A DNA stretch of 64,000 nucleotides from an uncultured Eubacterium sp. (GTDB lineage Bacteria > Bacillota > Clostridia > Lachnospirales > Lachnospiraceae): positions 70,239 through 134,238 of the forward strand of contig CAJUAU010000009.1 of NCBI GenBank assembly GCA_910584645.1. Reading direction: 5' to 3'. Each line of letters begins with the position of its first letter. Positions within the stretch are counted from its first letter, which is position 1. Below, in pieces: positions 16,198-25,080 of this stretch. A program made the translations under genes and the position numbers. Below the pieces are notes generated by a model. It did not search any database. It was not told the origin of the DNA and was given only the letters and a program-made list of their open reading frames with translations.

Positions 16198-17217
16198 TTA
16201 GTCTTCCCCATAGCCTTCTGGATTCATGCTCTGCCAGCGCCAGGAATCGGCGCACATATCATCCACATTGTATTTTGCTTCCCATCCCAGCTCTTTTTTT
16301 GCTTTGCTGCACTCAGAATAAGATGCGTCTATATCACCGGCGCGTCTTGGTTTGATCTCGTAGGGGATGCTGTGTCCACAGGCCTTCTCATAGGCGTGGA
16401 GGATATCCAGAACACTGCAGCCTTTTCCAGTTCCCAGATTGTAGGTCCGTACCTCTGGTTTCTCGGAAAACTTCTCAATACCTTTTACATGTCCGGCAGC
16501 CAGATCCATCACGTGGATATAATCTCTGACACCTGTTCCGTCATGGGTGTTGTAATCGTCTCCAAAGACGTTCAGACAGTCTCGTTTTCCGATGGCAACC
16601 TGGGCTACATAAGGCACCAGGTTATTGGGGATCCCCTTTGGATCCTCGCCGATCAGGCCGCTTTCATGGGCCCCGATGGGGTTAAAGTAACGGAGGAGAA
16701 TGACATTCCATTCCGGATCAGAGGTATGAAGATCTGTCAGGATCTGCTCGATCATCCATTTGGTCCAGCCATAAGGATTGGTAGGTGATCCTTTTGGGCA
16801 TTCCTCGGTGATCGGAACAAATGCCGGATCCCCATAAACGGTGGCAGATGAACTGAAAATAATATTTTTTACTCTATGATCCTTCATGCAGTCCACCAGA
16901 TTCAGCGTTCCGGTCAGGTTGTTGTGATAGTACTGTATGGGTTTTTCTACCGATTCGCCAACCGCCTTTAATCCGGCAAAATGAATCACGGCATCCGGTT
17001 CTTCCTTTGCAAAGACAGAATCCAGGGAAGCTTTGTCTAAAAGATCTACCTTATAAAATACTGGTTTTTTCTGTGTAATGGTTTCAATGCGTTTTACTGC
17101 CTTGCTGCTGGAGTTGTAGAGATTGTCCACGATGACGGTCTCATATCCATGGTTCAGCAGTTCGACGCAGGTGTGGCTGCCGATATATCCGGCACCTCCT
17201 GTCACTAATATTTTCAT
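16198..17217 (-). CDS. galE: UDP-glucose 4-epimerase
   Basis: Leloir-pathway epimerase that interconverts UDP-glucose and UDP-galactose, 339 residues. The Rossmann motif GGAGYIGSH opens the protein, VIHFAGLKAVGES follows, the catalytic SSSATVYG Ser/Thr and the YxxxK site (NPYGWTKWMIE) are intact, and GTGVRDYIHVMDLA is typical. The ATG at 17215-17217 has AGGGAGA upstream; the in-frame ATG at 17289 would add 24 residues ahead of the Rossmann strand without a binding site. It is 90 bases downstream of galK. That gap contains a duplicated 30-bp segment with TATACT boxes. Confidence 0.97.
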   Translation of the reverse strand: MKILVTGGAGYIGSHTCVELLNHGYETVIVDNLYNSSSKAVKRIETITQKKPVFYKVDLLDKASLDSVFAKEEPDAVIHFAGLKAVGESVEKPIQYYHNNLTGTLNLVDCMKDHRVKNIIFSSSATVYGDPAFVPITEECPKGSPTNPYGWTKWMIEQILTDLHTSDPEWNVILLRYFNPIGAHESGLIGEDPKGIPNNLVPYVAQVAIGKRDCLNVFGDDYNTHDGTGVRDYIHVMDLAAGHVKGIEKFSEKPEVRTYNLGTGKGCSVLDILHAYEKACGHSIPYEIKPRRAGDIDASYSECSKAKKELGWEAKYNVDDMCADSWRWQSMNPEGYGED

Positions 17218-17240
17218 ATCTGATTCTCCCTTCTTGTTTG

Positions 17241-17300
17241 TGATGGTGCTAGTATACAACGTTGAGCTAGTGATGAAGTTAGTATACACCGTGACGTGGG
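17241..17300 (-). repeat. 30-bp imperfect tandem direct repeat before galE
   Basis: TGATG(4 nt)TAGTATACA occurs at 17241-17259 and 17271-17289, exactly 30 bases apart. On the minus strand each carries TATACT, a -10-like box, 18 and 48 bases beyond the repeat edge facing galE. It may be a duplicated promoter or operator. Confidence 0.55.
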
Positions 17301-17307
17301 GGAACAG

Positions 17308-18489
17308 TCAAGCAAGATCAGATATTTTTTTTGCACCGCCGCCGATCTCGACTTCATAAAACTCAGGCTGGAGGCCAAAAGCTTCCTGATAGACAGCGGT
17401 CAGCTTGCTTTTAAACAAATTACGGTTTCGTTTTTTTACGAGACTTACAGTGCAGCCTCCAAATCCGCCGCCGGTCATGCGGCTTCCAATCACGCCGGGC
17501 AATTCCCAGGCTGTTTTCACAAGGAGATCTATTTCATCGCAGGAGGCTTCAAAATCATCCCTAAGGGATAAGTGGGATTTATTCATCAGCCGGCCGAATT
17601 CCTGTATGTCGTCAGAACGGAGGGCATCCAGGGCATGTACGGTGCGCCGGTTTTCTGAGACAGCATGCTTCACCCTTTTTTGAAGCGTCTCATCCTGGAT
17701 CAGTACTTTATATCGTTCAAATTGTTCGTTGTTCAGATCGCCAAGACTGTTGATATCGATCATTTTCTGCAGCAGGTTAAGACCTTTTTCGCATTCTCTT
17801 CGGCGGTCGTTGTAGGCGGAGGAAACCAGACTGTGCTTTACTTTGCTGTTTGTGATCATGATAGAAATATTTTTCAGGTAAACTGGTACATGTTCGTATT
17901 CCAGTGTGTTGGTATCCAGAAAGAGGGCATGTCCTTCCTTTCCCATAGCGGAGGTGAATTGATCCATGATACCACATTTCATGCCGTTAAAGTGGTTTTC
18001 TGAATATTGCCCCAGCAGGGCGATTTCTTCCATGGAGATATCTTTAATGTCAAAAAGATCTTTTAAAACAAGCCCGGTCACTACTTCGATGGCGGCAGAG
18101 GAAGATAAGCCTGCGCCGCCAGGAATGTCGCCATAGAAAAGAAGATCCAGGCCGCTTGTTATGGGATACCCTTTTTTGCAGAAAGTCCAGATAACTCCTT
18201 TTGGATAATTGGTCCATTCTGCTTCCGTTGAGTATTCAATATCATCCAGCGAAGAATTAAAAACCCCTCTTGAACTGAAATTTTCTGAATAAAGTTTTAG
18301 GAGACGGTCTGGCCTCCGGCGCGCCACAGCATATGTACCAAGCGTCAGGGCGCAGGGAAATACGTGCCCTCCGTTGTAATCCGTGTGGTCCCCGATGAGA
18401 TTGACCCGTCCCGGTGCAAAGTAAATACAGGGTTCATCTCCCTCTCCAAATATTTCTGTAAATTTGCTTTTTAAGTCTTGTATTTTCAT
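17308..18489 (-). CDS. galK: Galactokinase
   Basis: GHMP-family kinase that phosphorylates D-galactose to galactose-1-phosphate, 393 residues. Motifs are PGRVNLIGDHTDYNGG (galactose signature) near the N-terminus, the ATP loop GGAGLSSSAA, and GGGFGGCTVSLV near the C-terminus. The catalytic Asp lies in KCGIMDQF. The ATG at 18489 has GGAGG six bases upstream and is preferred to the ATG at 18513. galE follows. galT is not in the window, so UDP transfer must be encoded elsewhere or replaced by another route. Confidence 0.97.
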   Translation of the reverse strand: MKIQDLKSKFTEIFGEGDEPCIYFAPGRVNLIGDHTDYNGGHVFPCALTLGTYAVARRRPDRLLKLYSENFSSRGVFNSSLDDIEYSTEAEWTNYPKGVIWTFCKKGYPITSGLDLLFYGDIPGGAGLSSSAAIEVVTGLVLKDLFDIKDISMEEIALLGQYSENHFNGMKCGIMDQFTSAMGKEGHALFLDTNTLEYEHVPVYLKNISIMITNSKVKHSLVSSAYNDRRRECEKGLNLLQKMIDINSLGDLNNEQFERYKVLIQDETLQKRVKHAVSENRRTVHALDALRSDDIQEFGRLMNKSHLSLRDDFEASCDEIDLLVKTAWELPGVIGSRMTGGGFGGCTVSLVKKRNRNLFKSKLTAVYQEAFGLQPEFYEVEIGGGAKKISDLA

Positions 18490-18668
18490 GGGATTCCTCC
18501 ATCTCCGCCCCATTTAAAACAACGATCATGGGCAGTCGTTTATGGTATATTTACATCGCTGATTTCATTATATCGAATCTTGGATAAAAAAGCTATAGCT
18601 ATTTCGATTTGTTAAAAATGTTAAATTTTGAGATCTGTATAATTTGTGCCTTCAAGCCAATAATATAG

Positions 18669-18697
18669 TAGACTTTTCCGGGAAAAAATAGTATAAT
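18669..18697 (+). promoter_or_regulatory. Promoter of the pyrophosphatase gene
   Basis: TAGACT (18669-18674), a 17-base spacer and TATAAT (18692-18697), about 45 bases before the start codon. Confidence 0.55.
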
Positions 18698-18743
18698 AAT
18701 GAACCCAGAGATCAAATAATTAAAAGGTATGTGAGGAATTTCA

Positions 18744-20396
18744 ATGATAGAAGGACAGCAGGTGCCAGTATTCATAATCGGGCACAAAAATCCAGACACA
18801 GATTCCATCTGTTCCGCCATCGCCTATGAAAATTTAAAAAATACGCTTTTTGGCGGCGGTTATGTGGCGGGAAGAGCGGGCCAGATCAACCAGGAGACGC
18901 AATATGTTCTGAAATATTTTCAGACCCCGGCGCCTCTTTATATTGAAGATGTCATGACGGAAGTGCGTGACATCGAGATCCGCAAGACGAAAGGGGTATC
19001 TGGGGATATTTCTTTGAAAAAGGCATGGAATATGATGCGGGAGCTGGATGTGGTCACGCTGCCCATCACTTCGGAATCGGGAAAGTTATCCGGGCTGATC
19101 ACCATTGGAGATATCGCTACGGCTTATATGGACGTGTACGACAACAGTATTCTTTCCACTTCAAAGACTTCCTATAAGAATATACTTGAGACGTTAGAGG
19201 CGGAAATGATCGTGGGGGACCGGGAAGCGGTATTTAATAAAGGTGAAGTGGTCATTGCAGCGGCAAATCCCGATGTGATGGAGGACTATATTCATCAGGG
19301 GGATATGGTGATCCTCGGGAACCGCTATGAATCCCAGCTCTGCGCTATTGAGATGGAGGCGGCATGCATCGTGGTGTGCATGGAGGCGAAAGTATCCCAA
19401 ACCATACAAAAACTGGCGGAAGAGCGGGGGTGCAGCATTATTGTCACACCCTATGATACTTTTACAGCGGCGCGGATGATCAACCAGAGTATGCCCATCG
19501 AGTATTTTATGAAGCGAAACCATCTGACTACTTTCCACCTGTCTGACAAGACAGAGGATATTAAGGTGGTGATGGGAAAACTGCGCCACCGCGACTTCCC
19601 GGTATTGGATGCCAGAGATAATTATGTAGGAATGATCTCGAGGCGGAATCTTATTAATCTCCGCAAAAAGCAGCTGATCCTGGTAGACCACAATGAGAGC
19701 TCCCAGACGGTGGACGGCATTGAGAATGCTCACATTCTGGAGATCATTGACCATCACCGGATAGGCACACTGGAGACGCTGGAACCGGTTCTCTTCCGCA
19801 ATCAGCCGCTGGGCTGTACAGCCACCATCATCTATCAGATGTACAGGGAAACTAATGTGGAGATTCCTAAAAATATTGCCGGTCTTCTTATGGCAGCCAT
19901 TATTTCCGACACTTTAATGTTCCGCTCGCCCACCTGTACGGCGGTGGACAAGGAGGCTGCCGGGGAATTGTCAAAGATATGCGGAGTGGAGATCGAAGAG
20001 TTTGCGGTGGACATGTTTGGAGCAGGAAGTGATCTCAGCTCCAGGGAGCCGAAAGACATCTATGAACAGGATCTCAAGCGCTTTGAAGTGGGAGATACCC
20101 GTTTTACGGTGAGTCAGATCAATTCCATGAACAGCATAGAGCTTCAGGAGATCAAAGAGAAGATTGTTCCTTATCTGGAGGAGATCTTCCCATCCCTGGG
20201 TGTCAATATGGCATTTGTGATGCTTACCAATATTGTAAAAGAAAGTACAGAACTTCTCTGTTTCGGTGAAAAGGCAGAGGAGGTCGTCAGGGATTCTTTC
20301 CGGCTCCATGGTGATATGGAAAAAGTTATATTGAAAGGACTGGTCTCCCGAAAGAAACAGCTGATTCCAAGTTTGGTATCTATTTTGCAGCAATGA
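18744..20396 (+). CDS. CBS/DRTGG-containing family II inorganic pyrophosphatase
   Basis: A 550-residue manganese-dependent (DHH) pyrophosphatase that splits pyrophosphate in the cytosol. The DHH domain is divided: GHKNPDTDSICSA at residues 12-24, then VDHNES and IDHHRIG after about residue 310, with the DHHA2 domain at the C-terminus. Between them sit two CBS halves around a DRTGG domain (about 70-300). In characterised clostridial CBS-PPases this insert binds adenine nucleotides: AMP/ADP inhibit and diadenosine polyphosphates activate. All metal-binding motifs are intact. AGGAATTTCA precedes the ATG. A secreted transglutaminase-like gene follows 13 bases later, perhaps by chance in the same transcript. 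Confidence 0.93.
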   Translation: MIEGQQVPVFIIGHKNPDTDSICSAIAYENLKNTLFGGGYVAGRAGQINQETQYVLKYFQTPAPLYIEDVMTEVRDIEIRKTKGVSGDISLKKAWNMMRELDVVTLPITSESGKLSGLITIGDIATAYMDVYDNSILSTSKTSYKNILETLEAEMIVGDREAVFNKGEVVIAAANPDVMEDYIHQGDMVILGNRYESQLCAIEMEAACIVVCMEAKVSQTIQKLAEERGCSIIVTPYDTFTAARMINQSMPIEYFMKRNHLTTFHLSDKTEDIKVVMGKLRHRDFPVLDARDNYVGMISRRNLINLRKKQLILVDHNESSQTVDGIENAHILEIIDHHRIGTLETLEPVLFRNQPLGCTATIIYQMYRETNVEIPKNIAGLLMAAIISDTLMFRSPTCTAVDKEAAGELSKICGVEIEEFAVDMFGAGSDLSSREPKDIYEQDLKRFEVGDTRFTVSQINSMNSIELQEIKEKIVPYLEEIFPSLGVNMAFVMLTNIVKESTELLCFGEKAEEVVRDSFRLHGDMEKVILKGLVSRKKQLIPSLVSILQQ

Positions 20397-20409
20397 AAGG
20401 AAAAAGTTT

Positions 20410-22461
20410 ATGATGAAGAAATATTATTCGCGTTGTATGGCATTCCTGCTGGTTCTGGGCATGCTGCTGCAGCCGGCAGCAGGATCTGCTGCGGAGACAG
20501 CCAGAGGAGAATTGCAGAGGGGAACGCTGCAGCTTATCCAGGATGGAAAGCCCGCTGTCGTGCAGACGGGCTCAGAAAGATCCATGGCTCTGCGCGGGGT
20601 GTCAGAAGAGGGCAGTGAAGCCAGGAAAAGGATCTATGAAGGGCTGCTTGCAGCAGAGCCTGGTATAGATCTGGAGAGATATGAACTGACGGTGGAAGAG
20701 TTCAGAGCTTTGCTCAGTGATATCATCAATTCTTCGCCGGAATTGTTTTATGTAAGCAAAAGATTCAGCTACCAGATTTCGTCAGGCGGACAGAAATATG
20801 TTTTGTCCTATACACCTTCCTATCAGTTTGGTGGCGCCGATGTGTCAAAAAAACGCATTGAAGAGATGAAAACTACATTCCAGGACGTATCGGATCAGAT
20901 TCTTTCCGGGGTAAATCCGGAGTGGAGCGATGTGGAAAAGGCATTGTATATCCACGATCATCTGGCTTCCAGGTATGAATATGACACCAGGGATCCACAA
21001 TCTGATACGGATCCATGCCGCTACGATGCCTATAGCCTGATCGTGGAAGGACGGGCTGTGTGCGAGGGATATGCGCTGGCATATTTGTATTTTATGAAGC
21101 GGCTGGGAATTCCCTGCAGGACATTGCCTAGTGATGCTATGGGACATATGTGGAACCAGATCCAGCTGGAGGGCAGGTGGTATCATGTGGATGTGACCTG
21201 GGATGATCCGATTGAGGATATGCCTGGCAGGGCAGAACACAAATATTTTCTGAAAAGCGATTCCGCCTGGGCTGCATCATACATATGGGACAATACATTA
21301 AGTGAGCCCTGTGAAGATACATCAAGGGATTCCTTCTTCTGGGGGAGCTCATCCTCTCCGCTGGTAAGTGATGGAGAAAACTGGTTTTATGCGAAGAATA
21401 AAGGTTCTTATCCTGGGATTTACCGCTGGGATCCGGAGGCAGATCCTAAAGCGGAAAGGATGGAAAAACTGGTAGATCTCAGCATATATCGCTGGGAAAC
21501 GGCAATGCCGGGTTATTATTTTACAGATAAGTATACACAGTTGGCTATTCACCAGGGCGTTTTGTACTTTAATACACCGGATGAAGTGCTGCGGGTGTCT
21601 GTGGGAACAGAAGGTCTGACCAAAGGAGAGCCGGTGCCTGGTATTAATATGGAAGGAAAGGATACGCTTTATGGGCTGTGGATCCGGGGAAAGGAACTTC
21701 AAGTGCTGCCGGCAGCGGTTTCAGCCAAAGAGATAGACGGAGAGAGGGTATCGGTGATCACTGCCCTGGAGCCGGAAACGGTGTGCAGCTTTGAGGTGCC
21801 GGAGACTACCTATCCGCCCCTGCCAGCGGTGACAGAACCACCCAGGCAGACAGCTGCACCGGAACCAGCGGCTTCACCGGAGGCTACTATGATGCCAGAC
21901 ACGACAAAGAGCCCAGAGACAACTGTTTCCCCAGAGACAACGAAATCTCCGGAAGGGACGATGCCCCCGGAAGAAAGTGATCTTCCATCAGTATCATCGG
22001 CTCCCTCTGGGACATCATCGCCAGAACCCTCTGGTTCCCCTGTCCCCACAGAGATGCCTGCGGGTACAGTTTCTCCATCAGATACAGTACCTCCTTCTGG
22101 AATTGTAATACTGAATCCGCCAGCCCCCCAGCAGACAGGAGTGGGAATTGAGAATGTCATACAGGATCCAGAAGCTGGAAACAAAAAAACGGATATTTTA
22201 TCCCAGATCAGGATTTCGGCTGGCAGAGGAAAGAAAAAGATCGTAGTTACAGTGCCCAAAGCGTCGAAAGTAACGGTGGGGCTCAATAAAAAAATTCTTT
22301 TAAATAAGAAGAAACGTTGTAAAAAGCTGTCTTTTTCCTCAAGACAGTCAAAAAGCGGAAAGCTTATCATTAAAACTTCATCTAAATTAAAAAAGAAGAT
22401 GAAGATCACCGTTACGGTAACGGTATCAGGGAAGAAATACAGAAAAACGAAAAAGATGTAA
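20410..22461 (+). CDS. Secreted transglutaminase-like protein with Pro/Thr/Ser linker and lysine-rich tail
   Basis: A 683-residue exported protein. The signal peptide (about 1-28) ends at GSAAE. A transglutaminase/protease-like domain spans about 130-300: GRAVCEGYA with Cys near 218, GHMWNQI with His, and WYHVDVTWDD with Asp complete the triad. A region with WDPEAD and YYFTDKY repeats (about 315-460) resembles a partial beta-propeller. Then comes a long linker rich in Pro, Glu, Thr and Ser (about 475-575) and a basic module (about 595-683) with many Lys. Family members may be peptidases or cross-linkers on the cell surface; the substrate is unknown. The start could also be the next ATG at 20413. 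Confidence 0.85.
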   Translation: MMKKYYSRCMAFLLVLGMLLQPAAGSAAETARGELQRGTLQLIQDGKPAVVQTGSERSMALRGVSEEGSEARKRIYEGLLAAEPGIDLERYELTVEEFRALLSDIINSSPELFYVSKRFSYQISSGGQKYVLSYTPSYQFGGADVSKKRIEEMKTTFQDVSDQILSGVNPEWSDVEKALYIHDHLASRYEYDTRDPQSDTDPCRYDAYSLIVEGRAVCEGYALAYLYFMKRLGIPCRTLPSDAMGHMWNQIQLEGRWYHVDVTWDDPIEDMPGRAEHKYFLKSDSAWAASYIWDNTLSEPCEDTSRDSFFWGSSSSPLVSDGENWFYAKNKGSYPGIYRWDPEADPKAERMEKLVDLSIYRWETAMPGYYFTDKYTQLAIHQGVLYFNTPDEVLRVSVGTEGLTKGEPVPGINMEGKDTLYGLWIRGKELQVLPAAVSAKEIDGERVSVITALEPETVCSFEVPETTYPPLPAVTEPPRQTAAPEPAASPEATMMPDTTKSPETTVSPETTKSPEGTMPPEESDLPSVSSAPSGTSSPEPSGSPVPTEMPAGTVSPSDTVPPSGIVILNPPAPQQTGVGIENVIQDPEAGNKKTDILSQIRISAGRGKKKIVVTVPKASKVTVGLNKKILLNKKKRCKKLSFSSRQSKSGKLIIKTSSKLKKKMKITVTVTVSGKKYRKTKKM

Positions 22462-22500
22462 TGACGGAAATGGTTCGTACAAAGTTTTTTTAGAAAATGC

Positions 22501-22529
22501 TTGCATTTAATGGAAATGTAGTGTATAAT
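22501..22529 (+). promoter_or_regulatory. Promoter of the S10-spc ribosomal operon
   Basis: TTGCAT (22501-22506), a 17-base spacer and TATAAT (22524-22529). Transcription should start near 22536. Confidence 0.85.
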
Positions 22530-22535
22530 AGCCAT

Positions 22536-22862
22536 TGCTGTGACATTGATAGCGAAGAAGCGTGAGGTTGCCATCGCAGCAAACGTTCATGAAGTTTGCG
22601 GATGGGTTTTCCGTGGAGCGAATGTCAAGAGACTGCAGAATACATAGTTCAGCAGTCGGTAAACCTGACGGCAAGTCACTGTACGAACCATAGTTTCTGT
22701 CTAAGAGCAGATAAACGTGTGTATCAACTGCCCAATAGGGCGGATTTCCGCTGACAAGGCGGAATTTTGTGTGAACCGGCATGACACACACGGATGAGTG
22801 TACAGTCACCACTTGTCGTACTAACATTATTTTTCAAGTACGAAAAGGAGGCGGCTTTTTTT
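22536..22862 (+). promoter_or_regulatory. S10 operon leader RNA, about 330 nt, structured
   Basis: Long untranslated leader before rpsJ. A clear stem is CCATC-GCA-GCAAAC (22571-22584) with GTTTGC-G-GATGG (22594-22605). Another short hairpin is GCGGATTTCCGC near 22739-22750, and CGTAC/GTACG flank the last 30 bases before the ribosome binding site. Ribosomal protein leaders of rpsJ are known in Clostridia and Bacilli as autoregulatory RNAs; this one fits that role by position and structure, but I could not match it to a model. There is no ORF with a good start in it. Confidence 0.65.
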
Positions 22863-23177
22863 ATGGCAAGTCAACAGACAATGAGAATCATTTTAAAAGC
22901 ATACGATCATCAGTTGATCGATTTCGCAGCTGCAAAGCTGATCGAGACAGTAAAGAAAACAGGAGCAAAGGTAAGCGGTCCGGTACCACTTCCTACTAAG
23001 AAAGAGGTTATCACGATTCTTCGTGCGGTACACAAGTACAAAGACTCCAGAGAGCAGTTTGAGCAGAGAACTCACAAGAGACTGATCGATGTGCTTAAGC
23101 CATCACAGAAGACAGTAGATGCATTATCCCGTTTGGAAATGCCTGCTGGGGTTGCAATTGATATTAAAATGAAATAA
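22863..23177 (+). CDS. rpsJ: 30S ribosomal protein S10
   Basis: 104 residues, usual length for S10. MRIILKAYDHQLID at the start and the long loop GPVPLPTKKEVITILRA are diagnostic. S10 also works in transcription antitermination as NusE. The ATG at 22863 has GGAGG about 13 bases upstream across a T-rich stretch, an unusually long spacing. The N-terminal extension reading back to 22794 lies in the leader and has no binding site. First gene of the S10 operon. Confidence 0.97.
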   Translation: MASQQTMRIILKAYDHQLIDFAAAKLIETVKKTGAKVSGPVPLPTKKEVITILRAVHKYKDSREQFEQRTHKRLIDVLKPSQKTVDALSRLEMPAGVAIDIKMK

Positions 23178-23227
23178 ATGAATCGAGCTCGCTCGATTCA
23201 TAGCAAGATTTGCATTCGCAAACTTGC
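23178..23227 (+). other. Hairpin pair after rpsJ
   Basis: ATGAATCGAG/CTCGATTCAT (23178-23201, loop CTCG) begins directly after the rpsJ stop. GCAAG-A-TTTGC/GCAAA-C-TTGC (23203-23227) follows. No T tract. The rest of this 269-base gap (to 23446) shows AGGGGGGA...TCCCCT pairing near 23284-23310 but nothing I can name. Confidence 0.7.
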
Positions 23228-23446
23228 GCAGAGGCGAAGTAAATTTTGAACATATTGTTCATTATTTTATAAAGAAACCTTACAGGGGGGAAGAGACACA
23301 GTCCCCTGGTCCTAAAAGTTTACAAGGGTTCTCCGGTTCAGAACATGCGTAACCATCTAGGATGATTGTTTTCCGCTTTCCCAGGATCAGAAGATCTGAT
23401 ACGGATATGAAAGCAATCCGCTGTAGAAATTTAGGAGGTAAATAAA

Positions 23447-24076
23447 ATGAAGAAAGCTATCGTAGCTACAAAAGTTGGAATGACACAGATTTTCAACGAA
23501 GACGGTGTATTAACACCAGTTACTGTGCTTGAGGCTGGTCCGGTTTTCGTGACTCAGATCAAAAATGTTGAGACAGACGGATACAGTGCAGTACAGGTTG
23601 GGTTTGGCGACATCCGCGAGAAGCTTGTCAACAAGCCGAAACAGGGACACTTTGCAAAAGCAGGCGTAGATAACAAGAGATTTCTCACAGAGTTTAAGTT
23701 TGACAATGCAGAGGAGTTTGAATTAGGACAGGAAATTAAAGCAGATATCTTTGAAGCCGGTGACAAGATCGACGTGACAGCGACAAGCAAAGGTAAAGGA
23801 TTCCAGGGTGCGATCAAGCGTCATGGCCAGTCCAGAGGACCGATGGGTCACGGCTCCAAATTCCATAGACATGCTGGTTCCAATGGTTCTGCATCGGATC
23901 CAAGCAAAGTATTCAAAGGCAAGAAAATGCCTGGTCAGATGGGTGCTGTAAAAGTTACCATCCAGAATCTTGAGATCGTGAGGGTGGATGTGGAGAACAA
24001 TCTTCTTCTGGTTAAAGGAGCAGTGCCGGGACCAAAGAAATCAACCGTTATTATAAAAGAATCCGTAAAGGCATAA
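23447..24076 (+). CDS. rplC: 50S ribosomal protein L3
   Basis: 209 residues. MKKAIVATKVGMTQIF at the N-terminus is the L3 signature. The long internal loop with HGQSRGPMGHGSKFHRHAGS and GKKMPGQMG reaches the peptidyl transferase centre. AGGAGGTAAATAAA precedes the ATG. It is separated from rpsJ by a 269-base gap holding hairpins, an unusual break for these two genes, which suggests internal control or processing there. rplD follows after 24 bases. Confidence 0.97.
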   Translation: MKKAIVATKVGMTQIFNEDGVLTPVTVLEAGPVFVTQIKNVETDGYSAVQVGFGDIREKLVNKPKQGHFAKAGVDNKRFLTEFKFDNAEEFELGQEIKADIFEAGDKIDVTATSKGKGFQGAIKRHGQSRGPMGHGSKFHRHAGSNGSASDPSKVFKGKKMPGQMGAVKVTIQNLEIVRVDVENNLLLVKGAVPGPKKSTVIIKESVKA

Positions 24077-24100
24077 CTTTCGGAAAGGAGGACGACACAG

Positions 24101-24721
24101 ATGGCAAGCGTATCTGTTTACAATATGGAAGGCAAAGAGACCGGAAAAATGGAATTGAATGATTCGATCTTTGCCGCACCGGTAAATGAACATTTGGTTC
24201 ACAGGGCAGTTGTATTGCAGCTGGCTAACAAACGTCAGGGAACACAGAAAGCGAAAACTCGCTCTGAAGTTCGCGGCGGAGGAAGAAAACCGTGGAGACA
24301 GAAGGGAACCGGACATGCAAGACAGGGTTCGATCCGTGCTCCACAGTGGAAGGGCGGCGGAGTTGTATTTGCTCCTACACCGAGAGATTATTCATTTAAG
24401 ATGAATAAGAAAGAAAAAGTAATAGCTCTGAAATCCGCATTATCAACAAAGGTAAGCGAGAACAAGCTGATCGTTGTTGACGGAATGGAACTGGACGCTC
24501 CTAAGACAAAGACAATGCAGACACTGCTGAATGGTCTTGATATGAAGAAAGCACTGTTTGTAGTTGACGAGGAAGCAAAAAATGTAACACTTTCTGTCCG
24601 GAATATTCCGACGGCAAGAGGAGTTTATGCTAACTCTATCAACGTATACGACATTCTGAAGTATGACAATGTGATCCTTACAAAGGATGCTGTGAAAGCA
24701 ATTGAGGAGGTGTACGCATAA
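24101..24721 (+). CDS. rplD: 50S ribosomal protein L4
   Basis: 206 residues. The extended exit-tunnel loop is visible (RGGGRKPWRQKGTGHARQGS, then RAPQWKGGG), followed by FAPTPRDYSFKMNKK. In E. coli L4 represses its own operon through the S10 leader; whether that holds here is open because the leader differs. AAGGAGG precedes the ATG. Its stop overlaps the rplW start by one base (TAATG). Confidence 0.97.
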   Translation: MASVSVYNMEGKETGKMELNDSIFAAPVNEHLVHRAVVLQLANKRQGTQKAKTRSEVRGGGRKPWRQKGTGHARQGSIRAPQWKGGGVVFAPTPRDYSFKMNKKEKVIALKSALSTKVSENKLIVVDGMELDAPKTKTMQTLLNGLDMKKALFVVDEEAKNVTLSVRNIPTARGVYANSINVYDILKYDNVILTKDAVKAIEEVYA

Positions 24722-25020
24722 TGGCAGATCTGAAATATTATGACATTATCTCCAAACCGGTTATCACGGAAAAATCCATGGCGGGAATGGAGTATAAAAA
24801 ATATACATTTTATGTACACACAGATGCGACAAAGGCCCAGATCAAGGATGCTGTTGAAAAAATGTTTGCTGGAACAAAAGTAAAGAAGGTAAACACCATG
24901 AACTGCGAGGGCAAAAAACGCAGACGTGGAATGACAACAGGCAGGACTGCTAAGAGAAAGAAAGCGATCGTGCAGCTGACAGAAGACAGCGCTGACATTG
25001 AGATTTTTGAAGGTCTTTAA
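24721..25020 (+). CDS. rplW: 50S ribosomal protein L23
   Basis: 99 residues. ISKPVITEKSM at the N-terminus and the KVKKVNTMNCEGKKRRRG loop are typical. L23 sits at the tunnel exit and docks trigger factor and SRP. Translation is coupled to rplD by a TAATG overlap, with GAGGAGG inside the end of rplD. Confidence 0.97.
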   Translation: MADLKYYDIISKPVITEKSMAGMEYKKYTFYVHTDATKAQIKDAVEKMFAGTKVKKVNTMNCEGKKRRRGMTTGRTAKRKKAIVQLTEDSADIEIFEGL

Positions 25021-25080
25021 TGAATTTGAAGATAAATTCTTTTGATACAAAGCAAGTTATTTTTGAAAGGAGTGTAACTC

